Part shown: piece by piece, positions 25,439 to 33,535 of the stretch | How positions within the stretch are numbered: position 1 is the first letter of the stretch | How the letters are laid out: each line of letters begins with the position of its first letter | Source: Planctomycetota bacterium | GTDB taxonomy: Bacteria > Planctomycetota > JAJSAM01 | DNA: 64,000 bases | Assembly (NCBI GenBank): GCA_024274785.1 | Contig: JAJSAM010000005.1 | Coordinates: 1 to 64,000 of the forward strand | Direction: 5' to 3' | Program-made: the position numbers and the translations under genes | Notes under the pieces: generated by a model | The model's database searches: none | What the model was told of the DNA's origin: nothing | Seen by the model: only the letters and a program-made list of their open reading frames with translations

Positions 25439-25917
25439 TCCCTTTCCGCCAGAAAGCCGCCATCCTCCTGGTGCTCTCGCTCCTTCTGGTCAGCCCCGAC
25501 ATCGGGCTCGCCCTGAGCGAATCCGAGGTGAGCGAGAGCCTCCTCTGCTTCGCCTGCCCGGGGGAGCCGCTCTCCATCGACCGTTGCGGCGGCGGGGACC
25601 AGATGCCCGCGGCGATCAGCAGGATGCTCGGGGAAGGGAAGTCCAAGGAGGAGATCCTCCAGTACTTCGTCGGGGAGTTCGGCGAGGAGATCCTCACCAT
25701 CCCACCCAAGCGCGGGTTCAACCTGGTGGCCTACATCGGGCCCTTCGCGGTGCTGCTGCTCGGCGTCGCGGTGGCCTTCCTGCTCATTCGCAAGTGGTCC
25801 TCGGCGGGCACCCACGCGGACCGTGGGGCGGATGGGACGGCGTCGCCCCCCCCGCTCGGGGACGCGGACCGGCGCCGGGTGGAAGAAGCCCTTTCGAATT
25901 TCCACGAGGAGGATTGA
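25435..25917 (+). CDS. ccmH: cytochrome c maturation protein CcmH (CcmH/CycL/NrfF type)
   Basis: A 160-residue protein with a signal segment, then a thiol-reducing three-helix domain carrying LLCFAC (the LRCxxC motif), and GEGKSKEEILQYFVGEFGEEIL plus IPPKRGFN, typical of the family. A C-terminal membrane helix (about residues 98-120) follows. It keeps apocytochrome cysteines reduced for haem ligation. The ATG overlaps ccmF (ATGA). The insertion PGEPLSIDRCGGG after the CxxC is longer and has an extra Cys compared with the usual QNQ loop. No ccmG thioredoxin gene is in this operon. Confidence 0.88.
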   Translation: MIPFRQKAAILLVLSLLLVSPDIGLALSESEVSESLLCFACPGEPLSIDRCGGGDQMPAAISRMLGEGKSKEEILQYFVGEFGEEILTIPPKRGFNLVAYIGPFAVLLLGVAVAFLLIRKWSSAGTHADRGADGTASPPPLGDADRRRVEEALSNFHEED

Positions 25918-25920
25918 CCC

Positions 25921-26232
25921 ATGGAACTTCCGATCCTGTTTTTCCTGGTGGCCGGAATGCTCGTCTACTCGCTCTCCCCCCTGTTCGGGCCCCGGAAGTC
26001 CCGGAGTGATGAACCGGGGGCTGAGTTGCGCCGCCGGATCGCCGATCTGGATGCGGAGAAAGCCAATACCCTGCGAGCGATCAAGGACGTGGAGTTCGAA
26101 CGTGCCACCGGAAAACTGAGCGACGAGGATCACGAGGAATTGCACTCCCTCTACACCCGCAAGGCCGCTGAGATCCTCGCCGATCTGGAGACCCTTCGCA
26201 ACGAGGCGGACCGTGCCGACGACATCCGCTGA
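25921..26232 (+). CDS. small CcmI-like membrane protein
   Basis: A 103-residue protein with one N-terminal membrane helix (residues 4-20) and a coiled-coil (RIADLDAEKANTLRAIKDVE, FERATGKLSDEDHEELH). The RAIKDVEFERATGKLSDED segment is what is seen in the linker of CcmI-like proteins and small ccm-associated proteins. It lies between ccmH and ccmA; its end overlaps ccmA by 20 bases. Probably presents apocytochrome to the lyase, but it lacks TPRs; those may be supplied by the TPR protein at 28447. Confidence 0.65.
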   Translation: MELPILFFLVAGMLVYSLSPLFGPRKSRSDEPGAELRRRIADLDAEKANTLRAIKDVEFERATGKLSDEDHEELHSLYTRKAAEILADLETLRNEADRADDIR

Positions 26233-26941
26233 CGCCCCCTTCCTCACGGTGGAAGGCGTGCGCAAGGCCTACGGCGGCGTGGAGGCCCTGCGAGGGGTGA
26301 GTTTCACCCTCCCGCGGGGGGAGTTCCTCTGTCTGTTCGGCCCGAACGGTGCGGGCAAGTCCACTCTGCTGAAGATCCTGTCCACCCTGCTTCCGCAGTC
26401 GGCGGGCCGTGTTCGCGTGGCCGGCTTCGACCTGGAGGAGAACTCCGCGGCCTTCCGGGCGCGGCTCGGCGTCGTTTCGCACCAGTCCTATCTCTACCAC
26501 GATCTGACCGCGCTGGAGAACCTGGAGTTCTACGCCGGCCTCTATGCCGTCGCCGACCCCCGGGGCACCGCCCTGGCCCTCCTCGAGCAGGCCGGGCTCT
26601 ACGAGCGCCGCCACTCCCCGGCGGCCGAGTTCTCCCGGGGCATGTTGCAGCGCCTGAGCATCGCCAGAGCCCTGGTCAACGATCCGAGCCTGTTGCTCCT
26701 GGACGAGCCTTATACCGGACTCGATGAGCACGCTGCCAATCGCCTCCGGAAACAACTGGAGCTTCTGCGTGACCAGGAGCGGACCATCGTCATGGTCACC
26801 CACAACCTGCGGCGGGGCCTCGAGTCCGCCACCCGGCTGGGGATCCTTTCGCGGGGCCGGCTCTGCTGCATGGAGCGCCGCGGGTCCATGACCCCCGAGG
26901 CGTTCGAGGCCCTCTACTTCGATCACCTGGAGAGAATGTGA
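26213..26941 (+). CDS. ccmA: haem exporter ATP-binding protein CcmA
   Basis: A 242-residue ABC ATPase: Walker A GPNGAGKST (about residue 43), Q-loop SHQSYLY, signature FSRGMLQRLSIARAL, Walker B LLLLDEPYTGLD and switch H in VTHNL. With CcmB and CcmC it drives release of holo-CcmE from the CcmC complex. The GTG start overlaps the preceding gene by 20 bases; ccmB begins in its last codons. Confidence 0.92.
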   Translation: MPTTSADAPFLTVEGVRKAYGGVEALRGVSFTLPRGEFLCLFGPNGAGKSTLLKILSTLLPQSAGRVRVAGFDLEENSAAFRARLGVVSHQSYLYHDLTALENLEFYAGLYAVADPRGTALALLEQAGLYERRHSPAAEFSRGMLQRLSIARALVNDPSLLLLDEPYTGLDEHAANRLRKQLELLRDQERTIVMVTHNLRRGLESATRLGILSRGRLCCMERRGSMTPEAFEALYFDHLERM

Positions 26942-27615
26942 CCACCCTGAACCAGATCGGATTCCTGGTCCGGAAAGATCTGCGGATCGAGCTGCGAAAG
27001 AGGGAGTCCCTGATCTCCATGGCGTTCTTCGGCGTCCTGGTGCTGGTCACCTTGAGCATCGCCGTGGGCGGAGGGCGCCGGGTCCCGCCCGAGACCGGAG
27101 CGGGAATCCTGTGGGTGGCGGCGTTGTTCTCGGGGGTCCTCGGACTCGGGAGGGTTTTCGCCCGGGAGCGGGAGAACGGATGCGTGGCCGCACTCCTGGT
27201 GAGCCCGATGAACCCGGGCTCCCTCTACGCGGCCAAGGCCCTGGTGAATCTCACCCTGATGGTCGCGTCCCAAATCGTCCTGGTGCCGGTGTTCTTCGCC
27301 CTGTTCGGCCAGGGTCTGGCCGGTGGCCTGGCCGCGGTGGTCCTGCCGCTGCTGCTGCTGGACGTGGCTTTCTCCTCCGCCGGAACACTCCTCTCCGCGG
27401 TGGCGGCCGGCACCCGCCGCAACGAGGTTCTCCTTCCGATCCTCCTCTTCCCGCTCCTGCTGCCGGTGGTCGTGCTCGGGGTCAAGGCCTCCGGGGCGGC
27501 ACTCCAGGGGAAGGCCGGCGGCGGACTCGGCGCAGTGGAGCCCCTGGCGGCGTTCTGCGTGATCTACAGCGTCGCCGGCTACTTCCTGTTTCCCTTCGCC
27601 GCCCGGGAGGTGTGA
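26938..27615 (+). CDS. ccmB: haem exporter permease CcmB
   Basis: A 225-residue protein with about six membrane segments. FLVRKDLRIELRKRES at the N-terminus and FARERENGCVAALLVSP, the coupling region, are typical of CcmB. It forms the membrane part of the CcmAB transporter. GTG start, four-base overlap with ccmA. Confidence 0.9.
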   Translation: MTTLNQIGFLVRKDLRIELRKRESLISMAFFGVLVLVTLSIAVGGGRRVPPETGAGILWVAALFSGVLGLGRVFARERENGCVAALLVSPMNPGSLYAAKALVNLTLMVASQIVLVPVFFALFGQGLAGGLAAVVLPLLLLDVAFSSAGTLLSAVAAGTRRNEVLLPILLFPLLLPVVVLGVKASGAALQGKAGGGLGAVEPLAAFCVIYSVAGYFLFPFAAREV

Positions 27616-27618
27616 CCC

Positions 27619-28293
27619 GTGATGCCGAGGCTGTCCCTGACCCTGTCGATCCTGGCGGCCCTGCTGGTGCCCGCGGCGGCGGCGGCGGTGTTCTTCCATG
27701 CGCCGGTGGAGCAGACCATGGGCGTGGTCCAGAAAATCTTCTACTTCCACCTGGCCCTGGCCCTCAGCGCCTTTCTCTCCTTCGCCGTGGCCTGTGTCTC
27801 CGGCATTCTCTACCTGCTGCGGCGGGAGCGGCGCTTCGACGTCGCCGGCGCGGCGAGCGTGGAGATCGGCGTGGTCTTCACCACCCTGGTGCTGATCACC
27901 GGATCCCTCTGGGGGCGCTCCATCTGGAACACCTGGTGGACCTGGGACCCCCGGCTGACCACCTCGCTCATCCTGTGGCTGATCTATGCCTCGTACCTCA
28001 TCCTGCGCAGCGCCGTCGAGGAGGAGGGGAGGCGCGCCACCTTCTGTGCGGTGATCGCGGTGGCGGGCTTTCTCGACGTGCCGATCGTATTCCTTTCGGC
28101 CCGCATGTTTCGCAGCATCCACCCCACCATCATCACGTCCGACTCGGTGGGCCTCGAGCCGCCGATGGTCCGGACGCTCCTGCTGTGTCTGGTGGCCTTC
28201 CTGGTGTTGTGGGCCGTGCTGTTCCGGTTGCGCTGCTCGCTTCTTCGCAATGAGGCCCGCGTGCGCGACCTGCAATTCGAACTGGAAAGGTAA
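27619..28293 (+). CDS. ccmC: haem-handling membrane protein CcmC
   Basis: A 224-residue protein with six membrane segments. It has KIFYFHL (conserved haem-ligand His), the WWD motif WNTWWTWDPRLTTSLILWL (about residues 97-115), and the second His in RSIHPTI. CcmC loads haem onto CcmE in the periplasm. It lies three bases after ccmB and five bases before ccmD. A GTG and an ATG are adjacent at the start. Confidence 0.93.
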   Translation: MMPRLSLTLSILAALLVPAAAAAVFFHAPVEQTMGVVQKIFYFHLALALSAFLSFAVACVSGILYLLRRERRFDVAGAASVEIGVVFTTLVLITGSLWGRSIWNTWWTWDPRLTTSLILWLIYASYLILRSAVEEEGRRATFCAVIAVAGFLDVPIVFLSARMFRSIHPTIITSDSVGLEPPMVRTLLLCLVAFLVLWAVLFRLRCSLLRNEARVRDLQFELER

Positions 28294-28297
28294 ATCC

Positions 28298-28444
28298 ATG
28301 GAAAAAGAGACCTATGTAATCCTGGCCTACCTGGTGATCTGGGGCGGAATTCTGGCCTACCTGGCGACGCTGGCGCGCCGGCAGTTTGCTCTGGCCCGAC
28401 GGGTTGATGAACTCGACGCACGCATCACCCGGAAGGAGGGTTGA
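28298..28444 (+). CDS. ccmD: small CcmD-like membrane protein
   Basis: A 48-residue protein with one membrane helix (residues 6-24) and a positively charged cytoplasmic tail (LARRQFALARRVDELDARI). Size, topology and position right after ccmC match CcmD, which helps release holo-CcmE. Confidence 0.8.
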   Translation: MEKETYVILAYLVIWGGILAYLATLARRQFALARRVDELDARITRKEG

Positions 28445-28446
28445 TC

Positions 28447-29058
28447 ATGGAGGGCACCTTGAGCCGGCGCGAAAGCGTCGTGGTGGGGTTCTTCTGGATT
28501 TCCGTGGTCGCCGTGGCGCTGATGACCGTCTACGAGGTGGCGACCGGCAAGGCGGCGCGGGCGGAGCAGGAAGAGCACGCGGAGGCCGGGGCCGAAGGCG
28601 TGGAGGACAAGATCGCCGACCTGGAGGCTGCGGTCAGGGCCAACCCCGGGGATGTGCGGAGCCTGATCATCCTCGGAGACGCCTACCTGGACTCCCGCCG
28701 GGGATACGATGCCCTGCGGATCTTCCTGAAGGTCGAGGCGATCGCGCCCGACAACGTCCACGTCCTGAAGGACCTGGGCACAATCTACCAGCAGACCGGT
28801 CGTCTCGAGGATGCCCTGGTCAAGTTCGCCCGGGTCGTGGAACTCGATCCGAGCCAGACCGGCGCGCAGGTGCACCTGGCGCTGCTCTACCAGAACACCG
28901 GAAACCTGCCGAGGGCGCTGGAGGTCCTGAAAGCCGCCCTGGCAACCAACTCCGATCCCCGCTACGCGGAGATGATCCGCGCCCAGATCAAGAAGATCGA
29001 GTCGGAATCCGAATCCGGCTCTGAACCCGAATCGGAGGCCGAGAGCGGAGGCAGGTAG
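28447..29058 (+). CDS. membrane-anchored TPR protein of the ccm operon
   Basis: A 203-residue protein with an N-terminal membrane helix (about 14-32) and three TPR units (DVRSLIILGDAYLDSRRGYD, VHVLKDLGTIYQQTGRLEDA, TGAQVHLALLYQNTGNLPRA). It ends in a Ser/Glu-rich tail. The layout matches the TPR part of CcmI/NrfG, which binds apocytochromes. Together with the gene at 25921 it may represent a split CcmI. It starts two bases after ccmD. Confidence 0.75.
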   Translation: MEGTLSRRESVVVGFFWISVVAVALMTVYEVATGKAARAEQEEHAEAGAEGVEDKIADLEAAVRANPGDVRSLIILGDAYLDSRRGYDALRIFLKVEAIAPDNVHVLKDLGTIYQQTGRLEDALVKFARVVELDPSQTGAQVHLALLYQNTGNLPRALEVLKAALATNSDPRYAEMIRAQIKKIESESESGSEPESEAESGGR

Positions 29059-29126
29059 TCCGGGAGAGGGCGCGCCTCGATGGTCTCGGTGGGGTCCCGC
29101 TCTCCGGGTTTTTGGACGGCGTACGG

Positions 29127-29201
29127 TTTTCCGGCACAGGCGGAACGACCGGGGACGGTGCTGCCTTGTGACTGGTCGAGACAGCGCTCGACCCTCCGAG
29201 G
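29127..29201 (+). repeat. intergenic repeat module R2 with hairpin
   Basis: TTTTCCGGCACAGG at 29127-29140 and GGTCGAG-ACAGCG-CTCGACC at 29174-29193 recur in the same order at 49022-49087. CCTCCGAGG follows here, CGTCCGAGG there. The 7-base inverted repeat is intact in both while the loop differs. Lies between the ccm operon and a kinase gene. Confidence 0.65.
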
Positions 29202-29302
29202 GGCGGGTTCGAGGCCATTTCGAAGGCATCGTCTTCCGCGGAGTACCGGGAAAAGCGGCGGCCCCCGCCACCCTGGTGGGTGAAAATGGCCTGCAGACCA
29301 TC

Positions 29303-30523
29303 ATGCCGCTCAGATCCAAACTCATCATCTTCGCCGTGGTGATGTTCTTCCTGTTCGCGGGGCTCTCGGTGGGCTCCTACTTCAGCCTCTCGGCCGCATC
29401 GGAGGAGGCGGAAGCAGCGAAGAACGAACTCGCCAAGCTCGCGCTCATCGAGTCGCTCGAAGCTTCGTGCGCCGGCCTCGGAGACAGTCCGGACCTCGCG
29501 AAGTGTGCGATCGCCTGCCGGGGGCTCGAAGCCCTGCGGGAGAAAACCTGGAACGTCGAGAGCCGGAAGCGCCTCGACCATCTCCTCTCGGTTTCCCGGG
29601 ACCTGCTCGACGGGCACGAAACGGTGGGACCGGAACAACTCTCCGCCGCGGTGGGCAGGCTCAAGAAGTCGATCCTCTCCGATGTGGAATTCGGGATGCG
29701 CGCGTCAGCGGAACCGACGCACCGGCGAGCCGTCCGCCTGCTGGTCGCCTCCTGCCTCCTCACCCTCGGCGGAGCGGGCACCTTCGCCTGGCTCTACTCC
29801 CGACTGGTTCGGGAGCGCCGCGCCCTCGAAGAGCGGGTGCATCGCTCGGAGCGCCTGGCCGCGCTCGGCACCCTGGCGGCGGGCATCGCCCACGAGATCA
29901 ACAACCCCCTGGCGACGATCTCCGTCTCCGCGGAGGCGCTGGCGGAGCGGATCACCGGAGGCCCGGACGAAATCGGCTACCTGTCCGCCATCGAGGAGGA
30001 GGCCCTCCGGTGCCGGGACATCGTCAGCGACCTGTCCGATCTCGCCCGGGGCGGCTCCCTCGACCCCGAACCGGTGGACACCCGGGAACTCGTGGAAGAC
30101 GCGGTGCGCATCATCGAGCGGGCCTCTGCGCTGCCTGCCGCGGTGATCCGGACCAGGGTGGCGAACGATCTCCCGCTGGTGAGCGCGGATCGCGGCAAGC
30201 TCCTGCAGGTCCTCGTGAATCTGATCCGCAACGGCGTCGAGGCCTGCGGACCCGGTGGCAGGATCTCGATCTCCGCGCGCATCACCGGAACGAACCTCTC
30301 GATCTTCATCAGCGACAACGGCCGCGGCATCCCCCGCGAGCGGCTGGACCGGATCTTCGACCCCTTCTACACCGACAAGGAGACCGGGGTCGGCCTGGGA
30401 CTGAGCCTTTGCCACCGCATCGCCGAGCTGCATGGGGGCAGCCTGATCGCCCGCAGCCGGGGAAGAGACCAGGGATCCACCTTCATCCTGAACATTCCTC
30501 TCGTTCCTGAGGATACGAACTGA
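29303..30523 (+). CDS. membrane sensor histidine kinase
   Basis: A 406-residue kinase with membrane segments at about 6-26 and 150-172 around a helical periplasmic region. The H-box is AAGIAHEINNPLATIS (His near 202). The ATPase domain has NLIRNGVEAC, DNGRGIP, FYTDKETGVGLGLSL. The ATG at 29303 (MPLRSKLIIF) is chosen because it puts the membrane helix at the N-terminus; a longer open frame from 29168 runs into repeat DNA. It pairs with the NtrC-type regulator 53 bases downstream. Confidence 0.87.
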   Translation: MPLRSKLIIFAVVMFFLFAGLSVGSYFSLSAASEEAEAAKNELAKLALIESLEASCAGLGDSPDLAKCAIACRGLEALREKTWNVESRKRLDHLLSVSRDLLDGHETVGPEQLSAAVGRLKKSILSDVEFGMRASAEPTHRRAVRLLVASCLLTLGGAGTFAWLYSRLVRERRALEERVHRSERLAALGTLAAGIAHEINNPLATISVSAEALAERITGGPDEIGYLSAIEEEALRCRDIVSDLSDLARGGSLDPEPVDTRELVEDAVRIIERASALPAAVIRTRVANDLPLVSADRGKLLQVLVNLIRNGVEACGPGGRISISARITGTNLSIFISDNGRGIPRERLDRIFDPFYTDKETGVGLGLSLCHRIAELHGGSLIARSRGRDQGSTFILNIPLVPEDTN

Positions 30524-30576
30524 GACCGCGAAGCTGGAGTTCACCTCGACTTTGAATATCCCCCGGGAGGGTGAGG

Positions 30577-31941
30577 ATGCCGACTGAAGCCGCCAGGGTC
30601 CTCGTCGTCGACGACGAAGAGCGCATGCGCGAGATCATTCGCAAGGAGCTGGAGCGCAAGGGCTACATCGTGGACCAGGCGGCCTGCGGCGAAGATGCCA
30701 TCACCGCCGCGGAGCGCCTGAACTACGACGTCGTCCTGCTCGATCTGCGCATGCCGGGCATGACCGGACTCGAGGCCCTGGCGAAGTTCCGGGAGCTGGC
30801 CCCGGCGCCGGAGGTCATCATCATCACCGGCCACGGAACCATCGACACCGCCATTGAGGCGATGCGGCTCGGCGCGTACCACTACGTCACCAAGCCCTTC
30901 AAGCTCCGCGAACTCGAACTGAACATCCGGAAGGCCGGCGAGAAGATCGCGCTCGAGCGAAAGAGCCGTCAACTGGAGCGCCTGGTCAAGGATCAGTCCG
31001 CCGGCCCGGAGATCGTCGGGGAAAGCCCGGCCCTGCGGAAGGTGCTGCGTCTGATCGAGAAGATCGCCCCCACCGACTCGCCGGCGCTGGTGACCGGTGA
31101 GTCCGGGACCGGGAAGGAGCTCGTGGCCTTGAGCATCCACCGGCAGAGCCTCCGGGCGGATTCGCCGTTCGTCGTCGTCAACTGCGGAACGCTGCAGGAG
31201 ACGCTCCTCGAAACCGAGCTTTTCGGCCATGAGAAAGGCGCCTTCACCGGGGCGGTGGCCACGCGGGAGGGGCTCTTCGAGGTCGCGCACCAGGGCACGC
31301 TCTTCCTCGACGAGATCGGCGAAATGTCCCCGACGCTCCAGGTGAAACTTCTCCGGGCACTGCAGGAAGGGGAGATCCGGCGGATCGGCAGCAATCGCAG
31401 TATCCACGTCGACGCCCGGATCATCGCGGCCACCAACGTGGACCTCCGGGAGGCGGTGCGGGACGGCCGGTTCCGGGAAGACCTCTACTACCGGATCAAC
31501 GTCTTCCCCATCGAGGTGCCGCCGCTCCGGGACCGGCGGGACGACATCCCCGCCCTGGTCCGGCACTTTCTGGCCGCCATCTCCGTGCCCGGCAAGGGAC
31601 CTTTCACCATCACCGACCAGGCCCTGGCCGCTCTGACGGGATACGGCTGGCCCGGGAATGTCCGGGAGTTGATGAACACGATCGAACGGATGAAGATCCT
31701 GTCGGACGGCAATGTGCTCGACATCGACGCGGTGCCCGCGGAGGTCCTCGGCGATCAGGGCGACCAGGCGCTCCCGCGGCTCGACCCCCACCTGCGGATC
31801 TCCGAGGTCGAGAAGCTGCACATCCTGAACATCCTCCGCCACACGAACGGGAACAAGACCAGAGCCGCGGCGATCCTCGGGGTCTCCACCCGGACGCTCT
31901 ACAACAAGCTCGCCGAGTACGAAGACGAGCAGAAAGGTTGA
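30577..31941 (+). CDS. NtrC-family sigma54-dependent response regulator
   Basis: A 454-residue activator. The receiver (residues 1-120) has VVDDEERMR, phosphoacceptor VVLLDLRMPGMTG and TKPFK. The AAA+ domain has GESGTGKE, GAFTGA and GTLFLDEIGEMSP. The Fis-like HTH (GNKTRAAAILGVSTRTLYNK) is at the C-terminus. The ATG at 30577 lies six bases after GGGAGG; the upstream GTG abuts that site and is less likely. It probably responds to the kinase at 29303 and may control genes of the envelope operon that follows, which is inference only. Confidence 0.92.
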   Translation: MPTEAARVLVVDDEERMREIIRKELERKGYIVDQAACGEDAITAAERLNYDVVLLDLRMPGMTGLEALAKFRELAPAPEVIIITGHGTIDTAIEAMRLGAYHYVTKPFKLRELELNIRKAGEKIALERKSRQLERLVKDQSAGPEIVGESPALRKVLRLIEKIAPTDSPALVTGESGTGKELVALSIHRQSLRADSPFVVVNCGTLQETLLETELFGHEKGAFTGAVATREGLFEVAHQGTLFLDEIGEMSPTLQVKLLRALQEGEIRRIGSNRSIHVDARIIAATNVDLREAVRDGRFREDLYYRINVFPIEVPPLRDRRDDIPALVRHFLAAISVPGKGPFTITDQALAALTGYGWPGNVRELMNTIERMKILSDGNVLDIDAVPAEVLGDQGDQALPRLDPHLRISEVEKLHILNILRHTNGNKTRAAAILGVSTRTLYNKLAEYEDEQKG

Positions 31942-32019
31942 TCACTCCAGGCGCCGCGGATAGCCTCGGGCGTTGATCGGCGCAAGTGGCCGATACTCAG
32001 AGGTTTGTGGAGAACAATG

Positions 32020-33003
32020 ATGGCGACCGAGAGCAGTGACCTTTCGTATGCGCAGAGGATCCTCGACATCGAGGCCCGCGCCATCGACCGGGTCCGGGAT
32101 CGGCTGAACTCGTCGTTCGGCCGCGCCCTCGACATGATCGGCGGCTGCTCCGGCCAGATCGTCGTCACCGGAGTCGGCAAGTCCGGGCTGATCGGCCAGA
32201 AGATCTCCGCGACGATGGCCTCGACCGGAACCCCCTCCCTCTACCTCCACGCAGCCGAGGCGCTGCACGGAGACCTCGGCCGGATCCGGCCCCAGGACGT
32301 GGTGCTCGCGCTCTCCCACAGCGGCGAAACGGAGGAAGTGGTTCGACTGATCCCCCTCCTGCGCCGGATGGACGTTCCCTTCATCGCGGTGACCCGCAGC
32401 GCGGAATCCCGACTCGGCAAGGAAGCGGACGTGACCCTGGAACTCGGTCCCGTGGACGAGGCCTGCCCGATGGGCCTCGCGCCGACCTCCTCCACCACCG
32501 CTACGATCGCCATCGGCGATGCCCTGGCCCTCGCCGCCTCGCGCCGCCGGAATTTCTCCCGGGAAGACTACGCGCTCTTCCACCGGGGAGGGGCGCTCGG
32601 ACGCAAGCTGCTTCGTGTGGAGGAGATCATGCGCAGCGGGGACCTTCTGCCAACGGTTTCGCCGGGGCTCACGGTTCGCGAGGCTCTGAATCGGGTCTCC
32701 GGTATCGGCGCCCGCCGTGCCGGTGCGGCGCTGATCGTCGATCCGGAGGGGAGGCTCGTCGGGATCTTCACGGACGGCGACCTGCGGCGGCAGGTCCAGG
32801 ACGGCCTCGAATTCCTCGACGGTCCGGTGGGAGACGTGATGACGCCGAGCCCGAAGACGATCGACACGCAAATGCTCGTCGCCGAAGCCCAGAAGCTCAT
32901 GAAGGCGCACTTGATCGACGAGGTTCCCGTATTGGACCAGGAGGGACGCCCGGTGGGTATGCTCGACGTCCAGGATCTGCTGGAGGTCGGTTTTGCCCTC
33001 TGA
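32020..33003 (+). CDS. kdsD: arabinose-5-phosphate isomerase
   Basis: A 327-residue KdsD: SIS domain (about 35-170; VVTGVGKSGLIGQKI, SHSGETEEV, EACPMGLAPTSSTTA) followed by two CBS domains (about 200-327; MRSGDLLPTV, VGDVMTPSPKTI). It converts ribulose 5-phosphate to arabinose 5-phosphate, the first step to Kdo of lipopolysaccharide. The ATG chosen has GGAG seven bases upstream; an adjacent ATG three bases earlier is possible. It overlaps kdsC by 11 bases. kdsA and kdsB are not in the window. Confidence 0.93.
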   Translation: MATESSDLSYAQRILDIEARAIDRVRDRLNSSFGRALDMIGGCSGQIVVTGVGKSGLIGQKISATMASTGTPSLYLHAAEALHGDLGRIRPQDVVLALSHSGETEEVVRLIPLLRRMDVPFIAVTRSAESRLGKEADVTLELGPVDEACPMGLAPTSSTTATIAIGDALALAASRRRNFSREDYALFHRGGALGRKLLRVEEIMRSGDLLPTVSPGLTVREALNRVSGIGARRAGAALIVDPEGRLVGIFTDGDLRRQVQDGLEFLDGPVGDVMTPSPKTIDTQMLVAEAQKLMKAHLIDEVPVLDQEGRPVGMLDVQDLLEVGFAL

Positions 33004-33535
33004 CCGGGAAGTCACCGGGGCGCTCAGTCGAATCCGCCTGGCCGCCTTCGACGTGGACGGAGTCTTCACCGACGGGCGATTTCTGCTGTGCTCCGACGGG
33101 CGCGACGCCGTCTCCTTCGACACCCGGGACGGCCTGGGCGTCCGCATGCTCCTCGACGAGGGCATCTCGGTGGCCCTGGTGACCGGCCGGGTCTCGGACG
33201 CCGTCAGGCTCCGCGCCGAGCGGCTCCGCATTCCCCACCTGGTGCGCGGATCCGGCGACAAGCGGTCGGATCTTCTCGGCATCGCCGAAAAGGAGGGGAT
33301 CCAGCCCGCCGAGATCCTCTTCATGGGAGACGATCTACCGGACCTCCCCGCTTTCTCGGTGGCCGGAGTCTCGGTCACTGTGCCCGAGGCGCCGCCGGAA
33401 TTGAAATCGGCCGCAGACCTGATCACTGAAAGATCCGGAGGCCGCGGCGCAGTAAGGGAGGTAGCGGAGCTCGTACTCCGTGCGCAGCAGCGATACGACT
33501 CGGTCTTCAGAAGGCTGGCGGGCCAACCGGAATGA
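32993..33535 (+). CDS. kdsC: 3-deoxy-D-manno-octulosonate 8-phosphate phosphatase
   Basis: A 180-residue HAD phosphatase without a cap domain, typical of KdsC. Motif 1 AFDVDGVFTDG (two catalytic Asp), motif 2 VTGR, motif 3 Lys in GSGDKRSDL, and motif 4 MGDDLPDLP are all present. It dephosphorylates Kdo-8-phosphate. The TTG start lies inside the 3' end of kdsD; its stop overlaps the LptCA gene by four bases. Confidence 0.93.
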   Translation: MPSDREVTGALSRIRLAAFDVDGVFTDGRFLLCSDGRDAVSFDTRDGLGVRMLLDEGISVALVTGRVSDAVRLRAERLRIPHLVRGSGDKRSDLLGIAEKEGIQPAEILFMGDDLPDLPAFSVAGVSVTVPEAPPELKSAADLITERSGGRGAVREVAELVLRAQQRYDSVFRRLAGQPE

